A DNA stretch of 64,000 nucleotides from Ignavibacteria bacterium (GTDB lineage Bacteria > Bacteroidota > Ignavibacteria > Kapaibacteriales > UBA2268), in contig JAOADV010000004.1 in assembly GCA_026417135.1 (NCBI GenBank), forward strand, positions 64,814 to 128,813. The letters are read 5' to 3'. The position numbers and the translations under genes are program-made. The notes beneath the pieces were generated by a model. That model made no database searches, was not told the DNA's origin, and saw only the letters and a list, made by a program, of their open reading frames with translations. Each line of letters starts with the position of its first letter. The first letter of the stretch is position 1. Shown one piece after another: positions 19,973 through 30,051 of the stretch.

Positions 19973-22198
19973 ATGAGAAATTTTAAATTTTTAGTTATAA
20001 ATGTATTATTTGGATTGCTCATTTTGCCTTCAATTGTCTTTTCATTCGATTTGAAAGGCAGAATTTTCACAGTTGATGATAAAGGCGAAAAACTTCCACT
20101 TGCTGGGGCAACCGTCAGAATTTTAGGTAAAAATGTAGGAACGATAACGAATGCCGATGGATACTTTTCGATTGAGACCCAAGTAGGCGACAAATTAATA
20201 ATCAGCTTCGTTGGTTTCAATAATGATACAATTGATATTAAAAGTAATACGTATCTCGAGGTAGTTTTGAAAGGTGAAATCGAGACAAACGAGGTTTTGG
20301 TCGAAGAAGATTCACCAGAAACGTTTATAGAACCAACTTCTATTACTAAGACGGAAGTTATCACCCAGTCTGGTTTGAAAAAGGCTGCTTGTTGTAATTT
20401 ATCCGAAAGTTTTGTTACAAATCCATCCGTTGATGTTACTTTCACAGATGCAATAACTGGTGCGAAGCAGATACAATTGTTAGGTTTAGCACAAAATTAT
20501 ACTCAAATACTTTTGGAACGAGCTCCGGGCTTGCAGGGTCTTGCTTCTAATTACGGCTTGCTTTTTATTCCGGGCTCTTGGATTAATTCTATATCTATCT
20601 CGAAAGGGGCAGGCTCGGTCATAACTGGTTATGAATCTATTACGGGGCAAATTTGTGTAGACTTCAAACCCCCAGAGAATACCGAAGATATTCATCTTAA
20701 TCTTTTTGCCAATAATATGTTCCGTTTCGAAGGTAATTTAATTGCAAAGCAAGCTTTTTCGGATGATTTGCGGGCAGTTATATTTTTGCACGGTAATTCG
20801 TTCAAGAAGAAAATCGACCATAATTACGATGGATTTCTCGATTTGCCGTTAAATCAGCAAGCCAACTTTCTTGGAAGTTTGTACTATAATAAGGATATGT
20901 TCGAATCCACCTCTTTCGTTAATTTTATTTACAATAACTTACAAGCTGGGCAAGTCAAGTTCTTCGATGGGATAGATTCTTCTTGGGGAAGTGATGCAAA
21001 AATCCGACGATTATCAATCATTACTAAAAATGGTTACATTTTGGACGACGAGTCTTATTCTAGCTTAGGCAGTATTTTCAGTTTTGTTCACCATAAGCAA
21101 AATTCTTTTTATGGAAAAAGAGCCTTCAACGCAGAGCAAAATTCCTTTTTTACAAATCTTATTTGGTCGTCGGTTCTCCATTTACAAAGTTCATATTACG
21201 AACACGAAGACTTACAGCCTAATTTATCCTTTGGATTAAGTTTGTCTTATAACAATTACATCCAGTATCTCGATTCAATAGATTATTCAAGTTATGAATT
21301 TGTTCCTGGAGTTTATTTCGAATACAATTTCCACGAAATTGAAAACTTAAGTATTATTCCCGGAATGAGGTTCGATTATCACAATCAATTTAATTTAATT
21401 TTTACCCCTCGTTTGCATATAAAGTATCAAATTTCTGAACTCCATACTTTTCGATTAACTGCTGGAAAAGGGTTTCACTATCCTCTACCGTTGGTCGAAT
21501 ATAATAGTATTTTCTCATCTTCGAGAGATATAATCTTCGAAGAAGATTTAGAGCTCGAAGAAGCTTGGAACTTTGGGCTAACAACAACTCACTATTTTTC
21601 AATATTTGGGATTCCTTTAACAATGAATACAGAGTTTTTTCATACTAACTTTTTAAATCGCACTATTGTCGATATGGATTCGAAACCAACAGAGGTCAGA
21701 ATTTATAACTCTAAGGACAAATCCTTTTCGAATAGTTTTCAAATAGATTTTAATATTGAAATGCTACGCAATTTATCTTTTACTATGGCATATCGGCTAA
21801 ATGATGTTTGGATGACAATTGGAAAACAACTCCAGAGAAAACCTTTGCAAAGCATTCATAAAGGTTTCTTAAACATTGTTTATTCACCTTCACCATTTGT
21901 GTTCGATTTTACCATAGAATATAATGGTGGAGGTCGTTTGCCTAAAACTGACGCCTATCCCGATGAATTTCGCAAAGAAGAACAATTTCCCGCTTTTTTC
22001 CAAATATTTAGTCAAATTACCTATAAATTACCTTTCTTCGAAATTTATCTTGGTATTGAAAACTTACTGGATTTTAGACAAGAAAATCCAATAATATCAG
22101 CTTCGCAGCCATTCTCTAAATATTTCGATGCTTCTATGCTTTGGGGACCGATAGAAGGAAGAAAAATCTACTTGGGTATTCGTCTTTTGAAAAACTAA
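19973..22198 (+). CDS. TonB-dependent outer-membrane receptor with N-terminal carboxypeptidase-like domain
   Basis: 'GATVRILGKNVGTITNADGYFSIETQVGDKLIISFVGF' CRD; plug 'LKKAACCNLSESFVTNPSVDVTFTDAITGAKQIQLLGLAQNYTQILLERAPGLQG'; C-terminal barrel. Confidence 0.9.
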   Translation: MRNFKFLVINVLFGLLILPSIVFSFDLKGRIFTVDDKGEKLPLAGATVRILGKNVGTITNADGYFSIETQVGDKLIISFVGFNNDTIDIKSNTYLEVVLKGEIETNEVLVEEDSPETFIEPTSITKTEVITQSGLKKAACCNLSESFVTNPSVDVTFTDAITGAKQIQLLGLAQNYTQILLERAPGLQGLASNYGLLFIPGSWINSISISKGAGSVITGYESITGQICVDFKPPENTEDIHLNLFANNMFRFEGNLIAKQAFSDDLRAVIFLHGNSFKKKIDHNYDGFLDLPLNQQANFLGSLYYNKDMFESTSFVNFIYNNLQAGQVKFFDGIDSSWGSDAKIRRLSIITKNGYILDDESYSSLGSIFSFVHHKQNSFYGKRAFNAEQNSFFTNLIWSSVLHLQSSYYEHEDLQPNLSFGLSLSYNNYIQYLDSIDYSSYEFVPGVYFEYNFHEIENLSIIPGMRFDYHNQFNLIFTPRLHIKYQISELHTFRLTAGKGFHYPLPLVEYNSIFSSSRDIIFEEDLELEEAWNFGLTTTHYFSIFGIPLTMNTEFFHTNFLNRTIVDMDSKPTEVRIYNSKDKSFSNSFQIDFNIEMLRNLSFTMAYRLNDVWMTIGKQLQRKPLQSIHKGFLNIVYSPSPFVFDFTIEYNGGGRLPKTDAYPDEFRKEEQFPAFFQIFSQITYKLPFFEIYLGIENLLDFRQENPIISASQPFSKYFDASMLWGPIEGRKIYLGIRLLKN

Positions 22199-22276
22199 AG
22201 CTTCCTTTTTTATGTTAATTTTGTAAGTTAAAGTTTGTTGCCAGATTAACTGAATAAACGACTTAGGGAAAATACA

Positions 22277-25153
22277 TTGATGCAAAGGAAGAAGGTTTAT
22301 TTAATCGACGGGATGTCGGTTGTGTTTCGCGCTTATTATGCGATGAGTCGTTCGGGTTTAAAATCGTCGAAGACTGGTGAACCAACCTACGCAGTCTATG
22401 CATTTGTCAACATTCTGACAAGTTTGCTCGAAAAAGAAAATCCAGAATATATTGCAGTTGTTTTCGATTCTCGTGAACCGAGCTTCCGCCACAAAATGTT
22501 TAAAGAATACAAAGCCAATCGTCTTGCATTTCCAGAGGACCTTGCTCCACAGTTGGAACGAATTAAAGAGTTTCTCGATGCAATGAGAATTAAACGATTG
22601 GAAATACCCGGTTACGAAGCAGATGATATCATCGGTAGTTTGGCTAAAAAGTTTGAAAAACAAGGATTAACCGTTATTTGTTTAACAAACGACAAAGATT
22701 TTTATCAATTAGTTGGAGAAAACATACTCATTTATAAGTCTGGGAAAGATGTTGTTGAAAATTTCGAAATCATAGATAACTCCAAAGTTCAAGAAAAGTT
22801 TGGAGTACCACCCGAAAAGGTCGTAGATGTTCTTGCGATTGTAGGCGATAGTGTGGATAATGTTCCGGGAGTAAAAGGCATTGGCGAAAAGTCAGCTATT
22901 CCACTGATACAAAGGTATGGGTCCCTTGAAAATTTATTTGAAAACATCAGTTTAATCGAAAAGGAAGCCTTGCGAAAAAAACTTATCGAAAATCGAGAAA
23001 TGGCTTTCCTTTCGAAAAAACTTGTTACTATTGAAACTAATATTCCACTCGATTTGCACTTAGAGCAGTTAAAGAAAGATGAGCCAGACAAAGCTAAACT
23101 TTTAAAATTCTTCGAAACTCTCGATTTTAAAAGCTTTTTGGGAAAAGAAATTTCAACAGAGCAAACCAATGGTAATAATTATACTTTGCCAACAGAAGAA
23201 TGCGTGGGTCTTTCGAAATTTGAACAAATGCAAAAACGATATGTACTTGTTAATTCAAAAGAATTATTGGATGAACTTATTTCTCGTTTGAAAAGTTCGA
23301 AGGGTTTTGCTATTGATACAGAAACAAGTTCTTTGAATAAACTAACTTGTGAACTTGTAGGGTTATCATTTTCATTCAGTGAGCACGAAGCATATTATGT
23401 TCCAGTTTACGAGGATTTTCAAAGTTCGAAGGAGTCTTCTTTTTCAGTTAATGAAAAAGAACATAATTTTGACTTGTTTTCTACCGAGCTAACAGAAGAA
23501 AAAGTAAAAGAAATAAAACTGTTCGAAGATTCATACAATCCCAAGAAAGGGTTTTCAGTAAGATTTTTATTAACCATTCTTAAAAATTACCTGGAAAACG
23601 AGCAAATCGAAAAGTATGGGCAAAATATCAAATTCGATAGTTACATCCTTCGAAGATATGGGGTTGAAATCAAACCGATTGTGTTCGATACGATGGTTGC
23701 AAGTTACTTATTAAATCCCGACGAGCAACACAATCTCGACGCACTTTCTCGAAAGTGGCTTTCCTACGACCCAATTTCGATTTCATCTCTTATTGGCGAA
23801 CGAAAGAGTAAACAAATTTCGATGCGCGAACTTTCGCCTGAACAAGTGAAAGATTATGCTTGCGAGGATGCCGATTTGGTTTACCAGCTGACAAATATTC
23901 TTCGTCAAGAGTTGAAAAAGGAGGGTCTGACGAATCTTGCGGAAAATATAGAATTTCCTTTAATTGAAGTTCTTTGTCAAATTGAATGGAACGGTGTGTT
24001 TGTCAGCTCCGAAATACTTCGCTCAATTTCTTATACTTTAAAAGAACAAGTTCGGCAAGTCGAGGAAGCAATTTTCAGAGAAGCTGGTCAAAAGTTTAAC
24101 TTAGATTCACCGAAACAATTGGGTCATATTTTATTCGAAAAACTTAAGTTGCCAATAATTGCTAAAACCAAGACTGGATATAGTACGGATGTGAGTACTC
24201 TTACGCAATTAGCAGGGAGTTATCCAATTGCTAAGCTTATCTTAGAGTATCGGCAAATGACAAAACTTTTATCGACTTACGTTGATGCTTTACCAGAGTT
24301 AATCAATCCACAAACAGGAAGGATACACACAACCTTTAACCAAACAATAGCGGCCACTGGACGATTATCGTCGACTGAACCAAATCTTCAGAATATTCCA
24401 ATTCGTAGTGAATTTGGTAAAGAAATTCGCAAAGCATTTGTTCCCCAAAGACCCGATTGGGTAATACTTTCGGCGGATTATTCTCAAATAGAATTAAGAA
24501 TTGCTGCATATATTTCAGGCGATAAAAACCTTGTCGAAGCTTTTAAAAATGGTTTGGATATTCATTCTGCAACAGCTTCTCTTTTATTTAACAAACCTAT
24601 CGACCAAGTTGACAACGATATGCGTAGAGTAGCTAAAACTGTTAATTTTGGGATTTTGTACGGTTTAGGTCCTTTTGGGCTTTCTCAACGTTTAGGTATA
24701 AGTCGGACAGAGGCTCATAAAATTATCGAGGATTATTTAATAAAATACTCTGGAATAAAGAAGTATATGGATGATACTATAAAGTTGGCTCAAAAAAAAG
24801 GATATGCCGAAACATTATTGGGAAGACGTCGTTTTTTCCCCAATCTTAATAGTCAAAATAAAAATATTAGAGCAGCCGACGAACGAGCAGCGATAAATTT
24901 CCCAATTCAAGGCACTGCTTCGGATATGATGAAAATCGCAATGATTAATATTCATAATGAATTGAAAAGAAGGAACTTACGCACAATGATGATTTTACAA
25001 ATTCACGACGAGCTTCTTTTCGAAGTGCCTTTGAATGAGTTAGAAAATGTTAAAGAGCTCGTAAAAGACAATATGGAAAAAGCTAAACCTTTGGGGGATG
25101 TCCCCGTTGTTGTTGATATCGGAGTTGGAACCAGTTGGTACGATGCTCACTGA
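22277..25153 (+). CDS. polA: DNA polymerase I
   Basis: 5'-nuclease 'YEADDIIGSLAKKFEKQGLTVICLTNDKDFYQLV'; 3'-5' exo 'GFAIDTETSSLNKLTCELVGLSFS'; polymerase 'LSADYSQIELRIAA' and 'RRVAKTVNFGILYGLGPFGLSQRL', 'LQIHDELLFEVP'. Confidence 0.97.
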   Translation: MMQRKKVYLIDGMSVVFRAYYAMSRSGLKSSKTGEPTYAVYAFVNILTSLLEKENPEYIAVVFDSREPSFRHKMFKEYKANRLAFPEDLAPQLERIKEFLDAMRIKRLEIPGYEADDIIGSLAKKFEKQGLTVICLTNDKDFYQLVGENILIYKSGKDVVENFEIIDNSKVQEKFGVPPEKVVDVLAIVGDSVDNVPGVKGIGEKSAIPLIQRYGSLENLFENISLIEKEALRKKLIENREMAFLSKKLVTIETNIPLDLHLEQLKKDEPDKAKLLKFFETLDFKSFLGKEISTEQTNGNNYTLPTEECVGLSKFEQMQKRYVLVNSKELLDELISRLKSSKGFAIDTETSSLNKLTCELVGLSFSFSEHEAYYVPVYEDFQSSKESSFSVNEKEHNFDLFSTELTEEKVKEIKLFEDSYNPKKGFSVRFLLTILKNYLENEQIEKYGQNIKFDSYILRRYGVEIKPIVFDTMVASYLLNPDEQHNLDALSRKWLSYDPISISSLIGERKSKQISMRELSPEQVKDYACEDADLVYQLTNILRQELKKEGLTNLAENIEFPLIEVLCQIEWNGVFVSSEILRSISYTLKEQVRQVEEAIFREAGQKFNLDSPKQLGHILFEKLKLPIIAKTKTGYSTDVSTLTQLAGSYPIAKLILEYRQMTKLLSTYVDALPELINPQTGRIHTTFNQTIAATGRLSSTEPNLQNIPIRSEFGKEIRKAFVPQRPDWVILSADYSQIELRIAAYISGDKNLVEAFKNGLDIHSATASLLFNKPIDQVDNDMRRVAKTVNFGILYGLGPFGLSQRLGISRTEAHKIIEDYLIKYSGIKKYMDDTIKLAQKKGYAETLLGRRRFFPNLNSQNKNIRAADERAAINFPIQGTASDMMKIAMINIHNELKRRNLRTMMILQIHDELLFEVPLNELENVKELVKDNMEKAKPLGDVPVVVDIGVGTSWYDAH

Positions 25154-25307
25154 TGCGAAAACTGCAATGTTTTCCTTTGCTTTTAAATCGCATACCTTAC
25201 GAAATTTCAATTCTATGATTTTTTATTAATAACATTTCTAAAGCAGTTTTTTTCAATTTTACTTTATTTCTGCAATCTTTTTTCTAATTTTTTTAATTTT
25301 GAATGCT

Positions 25308-25883
25308 ATGGAAAGCGAACTTTTTTTCTTGCTTGCTTTTTTTATTTCTTTTGCATTAGCTCTCGATGCTTTTTCTGTCGCCCTTTGTGTTGGGGCTTTT
25401 TTACAGAGAACTACCTTTCGTGAAAAATTTCGTTTATCTTTTCATTTTGGCTTGTTCCAATTTATTATGCCACTTGTTGGGTGGTTCTTGGGGGAGCAAG
25501 TTATCGGTTTTATTCAATATTATGACCATTGGGTTGCGTTTGGAATTCTTACTGCTATTGGTCTTAAAATGATAATTGAAAGTATACAAAAAGAACCGAA
25601 AAAGATTTCTCAGGATATTACAAAAGGCTGGAAATTAGTTTCCTTATCTACTGCAACGAGCTTAGATGCTCTTGCAGTTGGTTTCACTATTTCACTGTTC
25701 AAAATGGAAATATTTGTTCTTGCTCTAATAATAGGCCTTGTTGCTGGATTAATGACACTTGTGGGAATTTATCTTGGGGAACGGCTTTCCCGTCCTTTTG
25801 GGAAGCTTGCAAACAGTATAGCTGGGATTGTTTTAATATTGATTGGCTCGCATATTCTTTTGAACCATCTTGGGGTTGTGTAA
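25308..25883 (+). CDS. mntP: MntP-family putative manganese efflux pump
   Basis: 'ALALDAFSVALCVGAFLQRTTFREKFRLSFHFGLFQFIMPLVGWFLG', 'STATSLDALAVGFTISL'. ATG at 25308 preferred over the TTG at 25299, which lies inside a promoter-like motif. Confidence 0.88.
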   Translation: MESELFFLLAFFISFALALDAFSVALCVGAFLQRTTFREKFRLSFHFGLFQFIMPLVGWFLGEQVIGFIQYYDHWVAFGILTAIGLKMIIESIQKEPKKISQDITKGWKLVSLSTATSLDALAVGFTISLFKMEIFVLALIIGLVAGLMTLVGIYLGERLSRPFGKLANSIAGIVLILIGSHILLNHLGVV

Positions 25884-26879
25884 ATGAAAATTTTTTTGTT
25901 TCTCCTTTTTCTACTTGGTTTCGGTTTTAATCTTTCAGCTAATTCCGATACTGAAGCTAACTCGGAGATAAGGGAAACAAAAACTTTTGAAATTTTTCGA
26001 CTAATAGGGTTAGATGAACTTGCAAAGATTGCTTCCGACCAAGTTGTTCCTAATTTTAGATATCTATTGCCAACAATTCCCGATAGTTTTTGGGCTAAAA
26101 TTGAAAAAGATTATGATTCGGCAAAGGTTGTAAGTGAGTTTGCAAGTACTTTCAGCAATATTTTCGAGAATCACGAGATTACGCAGTATAGCGAGATTGC
26201 AGAGCTAATAATGAGTGGTTATCGAAACAGGGATGTAGCTCGGTTCCAATTTTTCTTCGAAAGGATGGATACTCTTTCTGTTACGTTAGATACATTAGAT
26301 AAACTTTTTACTAAAATAGGAGAATTTATAGTTTTACCTTTGCTTTCGCTTTTAGGCGACTCGTTAAAAATTTATAGTTCAAGGAATTCGGATTCCATCT
26401 TGCTCGATTTAAAAATTGATTCGGCAACTTTCCAAAAAGAAATCTTGGAAGCTAAAAAGTTGGCAGAAAAACTAATAAAGAAAATCCAGAAGCTAACTAA
26501 GGAATTTACAAATAAATGGAGATCGAAAGAGAATAGGGAAGAAATCGAAACAAAAGACCTTGAAAAATTTTTCGAAGAATTTATGAAGGAATTAAAAGAA
26601 GTTGAAAAAGAAATCGAGGGGTTTATAAAAAAGTTCAAAAATGAATTTGAAACTCAGAAAAAAAGACGTAAGACAAGAGCTGAGACTAAAAAGGAAACAA
26701 ACATTGATGACAAGAAAAAAGACTTGAACAAAATTGAAATTGATTTTGGCGTTTTAACAAGTTTTAGAAATATACTTCGAAAACATAATGAATTTGTAGA
26801 TTCCTTGATAAAAATTAAAAAAAGGATAGAGTTCGATATTTTAAACCGCCTAAAAGTAGAAGGATACATAATTGATTAG
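25884..26879 (+). CDS. Secreted Lys/Glu-rich, probably coiled-coil protein of unknown function
   Basis: Signal peptide 'MKIFLFLLFLLGFGFNLSANS' then charged heptad-like K/E-rich C-terminal half. Confidence 0.5.
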   Translation: MKIFLFLLFLLGFGFNLSANSDTEANSEIRETKTFEIFRLIGLDELAKIASDQVVPNFRYLLPTIPDSFWAKIEKDYDSAKVVSEFASTFSNIFENHEITQYSEIAELIMSGYRNRDVARFQFFFERMDTLSVTLDTLDKLFTKIGEFIVLPLLSLLGDSLKIYSSRNSDSILLDLKIDSATFQKEILEAKKLAEKLIKKIQKLTKEFTNKWRSKENREEIETKDLEKFFEEFMKELKEVEKEIEGFIKKFKNEFETQKKRRKTRAETKKETNIDDKKKDLNKIEIDFGVLTSFRNILRKHNEFVDSLIKIKKRIEFDILNRLKVEGYIID

Positions 26880-26902
26880 ATTGGATAAATCGGGAGGAGG
26901 AG

Positions 26903-28102
26903 ATGGAAATGGACCCTGCTACGAAAATTCAGGATTATTGGGTGTTTGGCGAGTACGGTGGTGTAAATCCATCGATTGAAGATGCTTCGACTTTTACTTT
27001 TCTTTCTGCGGAGAAAATGCAAGAACTTTTCCAACACGAAGTCGAAGGGTGTTATCTATATTCTCGGCACCTTAATCCGACGGTACATTATTTAGCCCAA
27101 GCACTTGCCTTGTTGGAGGCTACTGAATGTGCTCATATTACTGCTTCGGGTATGGCAGCTATAAGTTGTGCTATTCTCGAAATATGCAATTGTGGCGACA
27201 ACATAGTTTCGAGCAGAACTATTTACGGTGGTACTTATGCTTTGTTTAAGAATTTTTTACCACGATTGGGTATCGAAACGACTTTTGTCGATATTACTGA
27301 TTTGGATGCTGTAAAGAAAAGCATTTCTACGAAGACGAAAATTATTTATACTGAGTCATTAAGTAATCCATTGTTAGAGGTTGCCGATATACCTAATTTG
27401 TCGCAAATTGCTCGTGAATATGGATTGCTTCTCGTCGTGGACAACACATTTAGTCCAATGATAATTACACCAGCAAAGTATGGGGCTGATATTATTGTAC
27501 ATAGTCTTACTAAGTTCATTAATGGTGCAAGCGATTGCATAGCAGGTGGAATCTGTGGGACGCGTGAATTCATAGCAAGCTTGAAAGATGTTCATAATGG
27601 TTCAGCTATGCTTTTAGGTCCAACATTAGATTCCATCCGTGCTGCGAGTATATTTAAAAATCTTCATACTTTACATATTCGGATAAAACAGCATAGCAAA
27701 AATGCACAGTTTATTGCCGAAAAGCTTCAAGAACTTGGACTTAGAGTTTTCTATCCGGGTTTGCCCGACCATCCGCAACATAAGCTAATGAAAGAACTTA
27801 TGAATGAGGAATTTGGTTTTGGTGGTATGGTTACTTTCGATTGCGGGACGCCCGAAAAAGCAAACGAGTTAATGTTGAAAATGCAAGAGAACAAAGTAGG
27901 TTATTTTGCCGTAAGTCTCGGGTTTTACAAAACTCTTTTCAGTGCTCCGGGATTAAGCACCTCGAGCGAGATTCCACCAGAAGAACAACAACGAATAGGG
28001 TTGTCACCTGGACTTGTGCGGATGTCGGTCGGTCTCGACAACGATATTGAAGTTGCTTGGGAAAGAATCAACAAATCCCTAAGGGAAGTTGGATTAGTTT
28101 AG
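26903..28102 (+). CDS. Cys/Met-metabolism PLP-dependent enzyme, methionine gamma-lyase-like
   Basis: 'VVDNTFSPMIITPAKYGADIIVHSLTKFINGASDCIAGGICG' PLP-lysine region; SD-like GGGAGGAGGAG just upstream of the start. Confidence 0.85.
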   Translation: MEMDPATKIQDYWVFGEYGGVNPSIEDASTFTFLSAEKMQELFQHEVEGCYLYSRHLNPTVHYLAQALALLEATECAHITASGMAAISCAILEICNCGDNIVSSRTIYGGTYALFKNFLPRLGIETTFVDITDLDAVKKSISTKTKIIYTESLSNPLLEVADIPNLSQIAREYGLLLVVDNTFSPMIITPAKYGADIIVHSLTKFINGASDCIAGGICGTREFIASLKDVHNGSAMLLGPTLDSIRAASIFKNLHTLHIRIKQHSKNAQFIAEKLQELGLRVFYPGLPDHPQHKLMKELMNEEFGFGGMVTFDCGTPEKANELMLKMQENKVGYFAVSLGFYKTLFSAPGLSTSSEIPPEEQQRIGLSPGLVRMSVGLDNDIEVAWERINKSLREVGLV

Positions 28103-28108
28103 CTTTGA

Positions 28109-28807
28109 ATGGAAAAAATAGTTGTTGCAAAAGGTATAAAGAAAAGTTATATCAAGAATAAATCCATTCGGACAGTTGTTTTGAAGGGAATAGACCTCGA
28201 AATTTATCGGGGCGAAATCCTTTGTATTATGGGTCCTTCTGGTGTGGGAAAATCAACTTTATTATATGTACTTAGCTCGCTCGAAGAACCCGACGAAGGT
28301 GTTGTAACATATTACCTCAATGAAGAAATTTATGAAATTCACAAACAGAAACCAGACGAAATAGCAAACCTAAGGAATCGTAAGATTGGGTTTGTATTTC
28401 AGTTTCATTACCTTTTACCAGAGTTCGATGCCTTAGAAAATGTTGCAATGCCCTTGATTATAAGAGGAATTAAAAGCAAGGAAGCTCAAAAGCAAGCAAA
28501 GGAAATGCTTGGAATTGTAGGATTGAATAATAGATTAAATCATCGTCCATACGAACTTTCGGGCGGAGAACAGCAACGAGTGGCAATTGCGCGAGCTCTT
28601 GTTACACATCCCGCAATTGTTTTTGCTGACGAACCAACCGGAAATTTAGATACTAACTCTGCTAAAACCTTTCTCGATTTGATTGTAGACTTGAAAGAAA
28701 AGTTTAGAACCACCTTTGTCATTGCTACACATAGTTTGGAAGTAGCATCCTATGCCACCAGGATCGCAAAAATGAAAGATGGATTAATAGTTGAAATAAT
28801 ATCGTGA
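28109..28807 (+). CDS. LolD-like ABC transporter ATP-binding protein
   Basis: Walker A '[23 protein letters not shown]', signature '[32 protein letters not shown]'. Confidence 0.9.
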   Translation: MEKIVVAKGIKKSYIKNKSIRTVVLKGIDLEIYRGEILCIMGPSGVGKSTLLYVLSSLEEPDEGVVTYYLNEEIYEIHKQKPDEIANLRNRKIGFVFQFHYLLPEFDALENVAMPLIIRGIKSKEAQKQAKEMLGIVGLNNRLNHRPYELSGGEQQRVAIARALVTHPAIVFADEPTGNLDTNSAKTFLDLIVDLKEKFRTTFVIATHSLEVASYATRIAKMKDGLIVEIIS

Positions 28808-28863
28808 GTTTAGATTTTCATAATTTAGATTATTTGATATTTTCGTTAACCTAAAAACCTAAC

Positions 28864-30042
28864 GTGAAACCCAAAAGAATTTTGGTTCTAATGCCTCGAA
28901 TGCCTTATCCAACAATTGGAGGTGATAGACTTAAAAACTATCATTTACTAAAAATTTTGAAAAAGTATTTCGAAATTGATTTGATTGTCTTAGCAGACGA
29001 AAAATATTCGGAAGAATCAGAGGTATTTATTAAACAGCATTCTAGTTCTTATAAGATTTTTTACTTTCCAAAATACAGATTATACCTTAATGCATTAAAG
29101 TCTTTTTTAAATCGAAAACCGTTACAAAGCAATTTTTATTACTTTAAAAAGCTAAAAAGGTATGTTGATTCTAAAATTGACTCTGCGGATTTGATTATTA
29201 GCATAACTCAGCGAATGGCTGAATATGTTCTCGATTCTAATAAACCTTTACTTCTGGATATGGCAGATAGCAAAGGGCTGGTCTATTTGTATTCTTATTC
29301 TAAAACCTCTTCGTTGTTTTGGAAACTAATTTATGCAATAGAATACCCATTGCTTTTGAATTATGAAAAGAAGTTGATAGAAAAGTTCGATGCAACATTT
29401 CTTTTCAACAAAAAGGAGGTAGATTATTTCAACTCGCCGAAGGTTGTTTGGATACCACACGGTGTGAATCAAGATTTGCTTTATTACGAGAAGGTGGACC
29501 CGAAATACTCTAACTTTATCTCTTTTTTTGGGAAAATGGATTATCAGCCAAATATTGATGCAGTCAAATGGTTTATTCAAAATGTATTTCCACACTTGCC
29601 CGAAAGTATCAATTTTCAGATTATAGGAGCAAGGCCAAAGCCCGAGGTTGTGGATTTACAAAAGATTTCTAATCGGATAGTTGTTCGTGGTTATTTGGAC
29701 GACCCGTATGTTTATCTAAAATCGAGTTTTTGTTGTATTGCTCCAATGCAAACTGGAGGTGGCATTCAAAATAAAATTCTTGAATCGCTTGCTCTCGGAA
29801 CAATTGTCCTTACAACTTCACATTCTGCCTACCCGGTTGTTGGTACAAATTCTGATGTGTTGTTAATTGCCGACAAGGCAGAAGATTGGGTTCGGATTAT
29901 TAGAGATATTTACGAAAATCCTCAAAAATATGACTATATGAAAAACAAAGCGAGGGAATATATAAAAAATAATTTCACTTGGGAAATTTACGAAAAGAAA
30001 TATATCGAGACGATTGAGAATATATTTCGTTCCCGAAGCTGA
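28864..30042 (+). CDS. Glycosyltransferase family 4-like (group 1)
   Basis: 'ILVLMPRMPYPTIGGDRLKNYHLLKIL' N-terminus; 'CCIAPMQTGGGIQNKILESLALGTIVLTTSHSA' GT4 C-terminal motif; GTG start. Confidence 0.85.
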   Translation: MKPKRILVLMPRMPYPTIGGDRLKNYHLLKILKKYFEIDLIVLADEKYSEESEVFIKQHSSSYKIFYFPKYRLYLNALKSFLNRKPLQSNFYYFKKLKRYVDSKIDSADLIISITQRMAEYVLDSNKPLLLDMADSKGLVYLYSYSKTSSLFWKLIYAIEYPLLLNYEKKLIEKFDATFLFNKKEVDYFNSPKVVWIPHGVNQDLLYYEKVDPKYSNFISFFGKMDYQPNIDAVKWFIQNVFPHLPESINFQIIGARPKPEVVDLQKISNRIVVRGYLDDPYVYLKSSFCCIAPMQTGGGIQNKILESLALGTIVLTTSHSAYPVVGTNSDVLLIADKAEDWVRIIRDIYENPQKYDYMKNKAREYIKNNFTWEIYEKKYIETIENIFRSRS

Positions 30043-30051
30043 TTTCGTTCT

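Noticed and set aside
22789-23169. 126-aa minus ORF opposite polA
   Set aside because: Antisense frame of the 5'-nuclease domain; Ser/Phe-rich composition, no start context.
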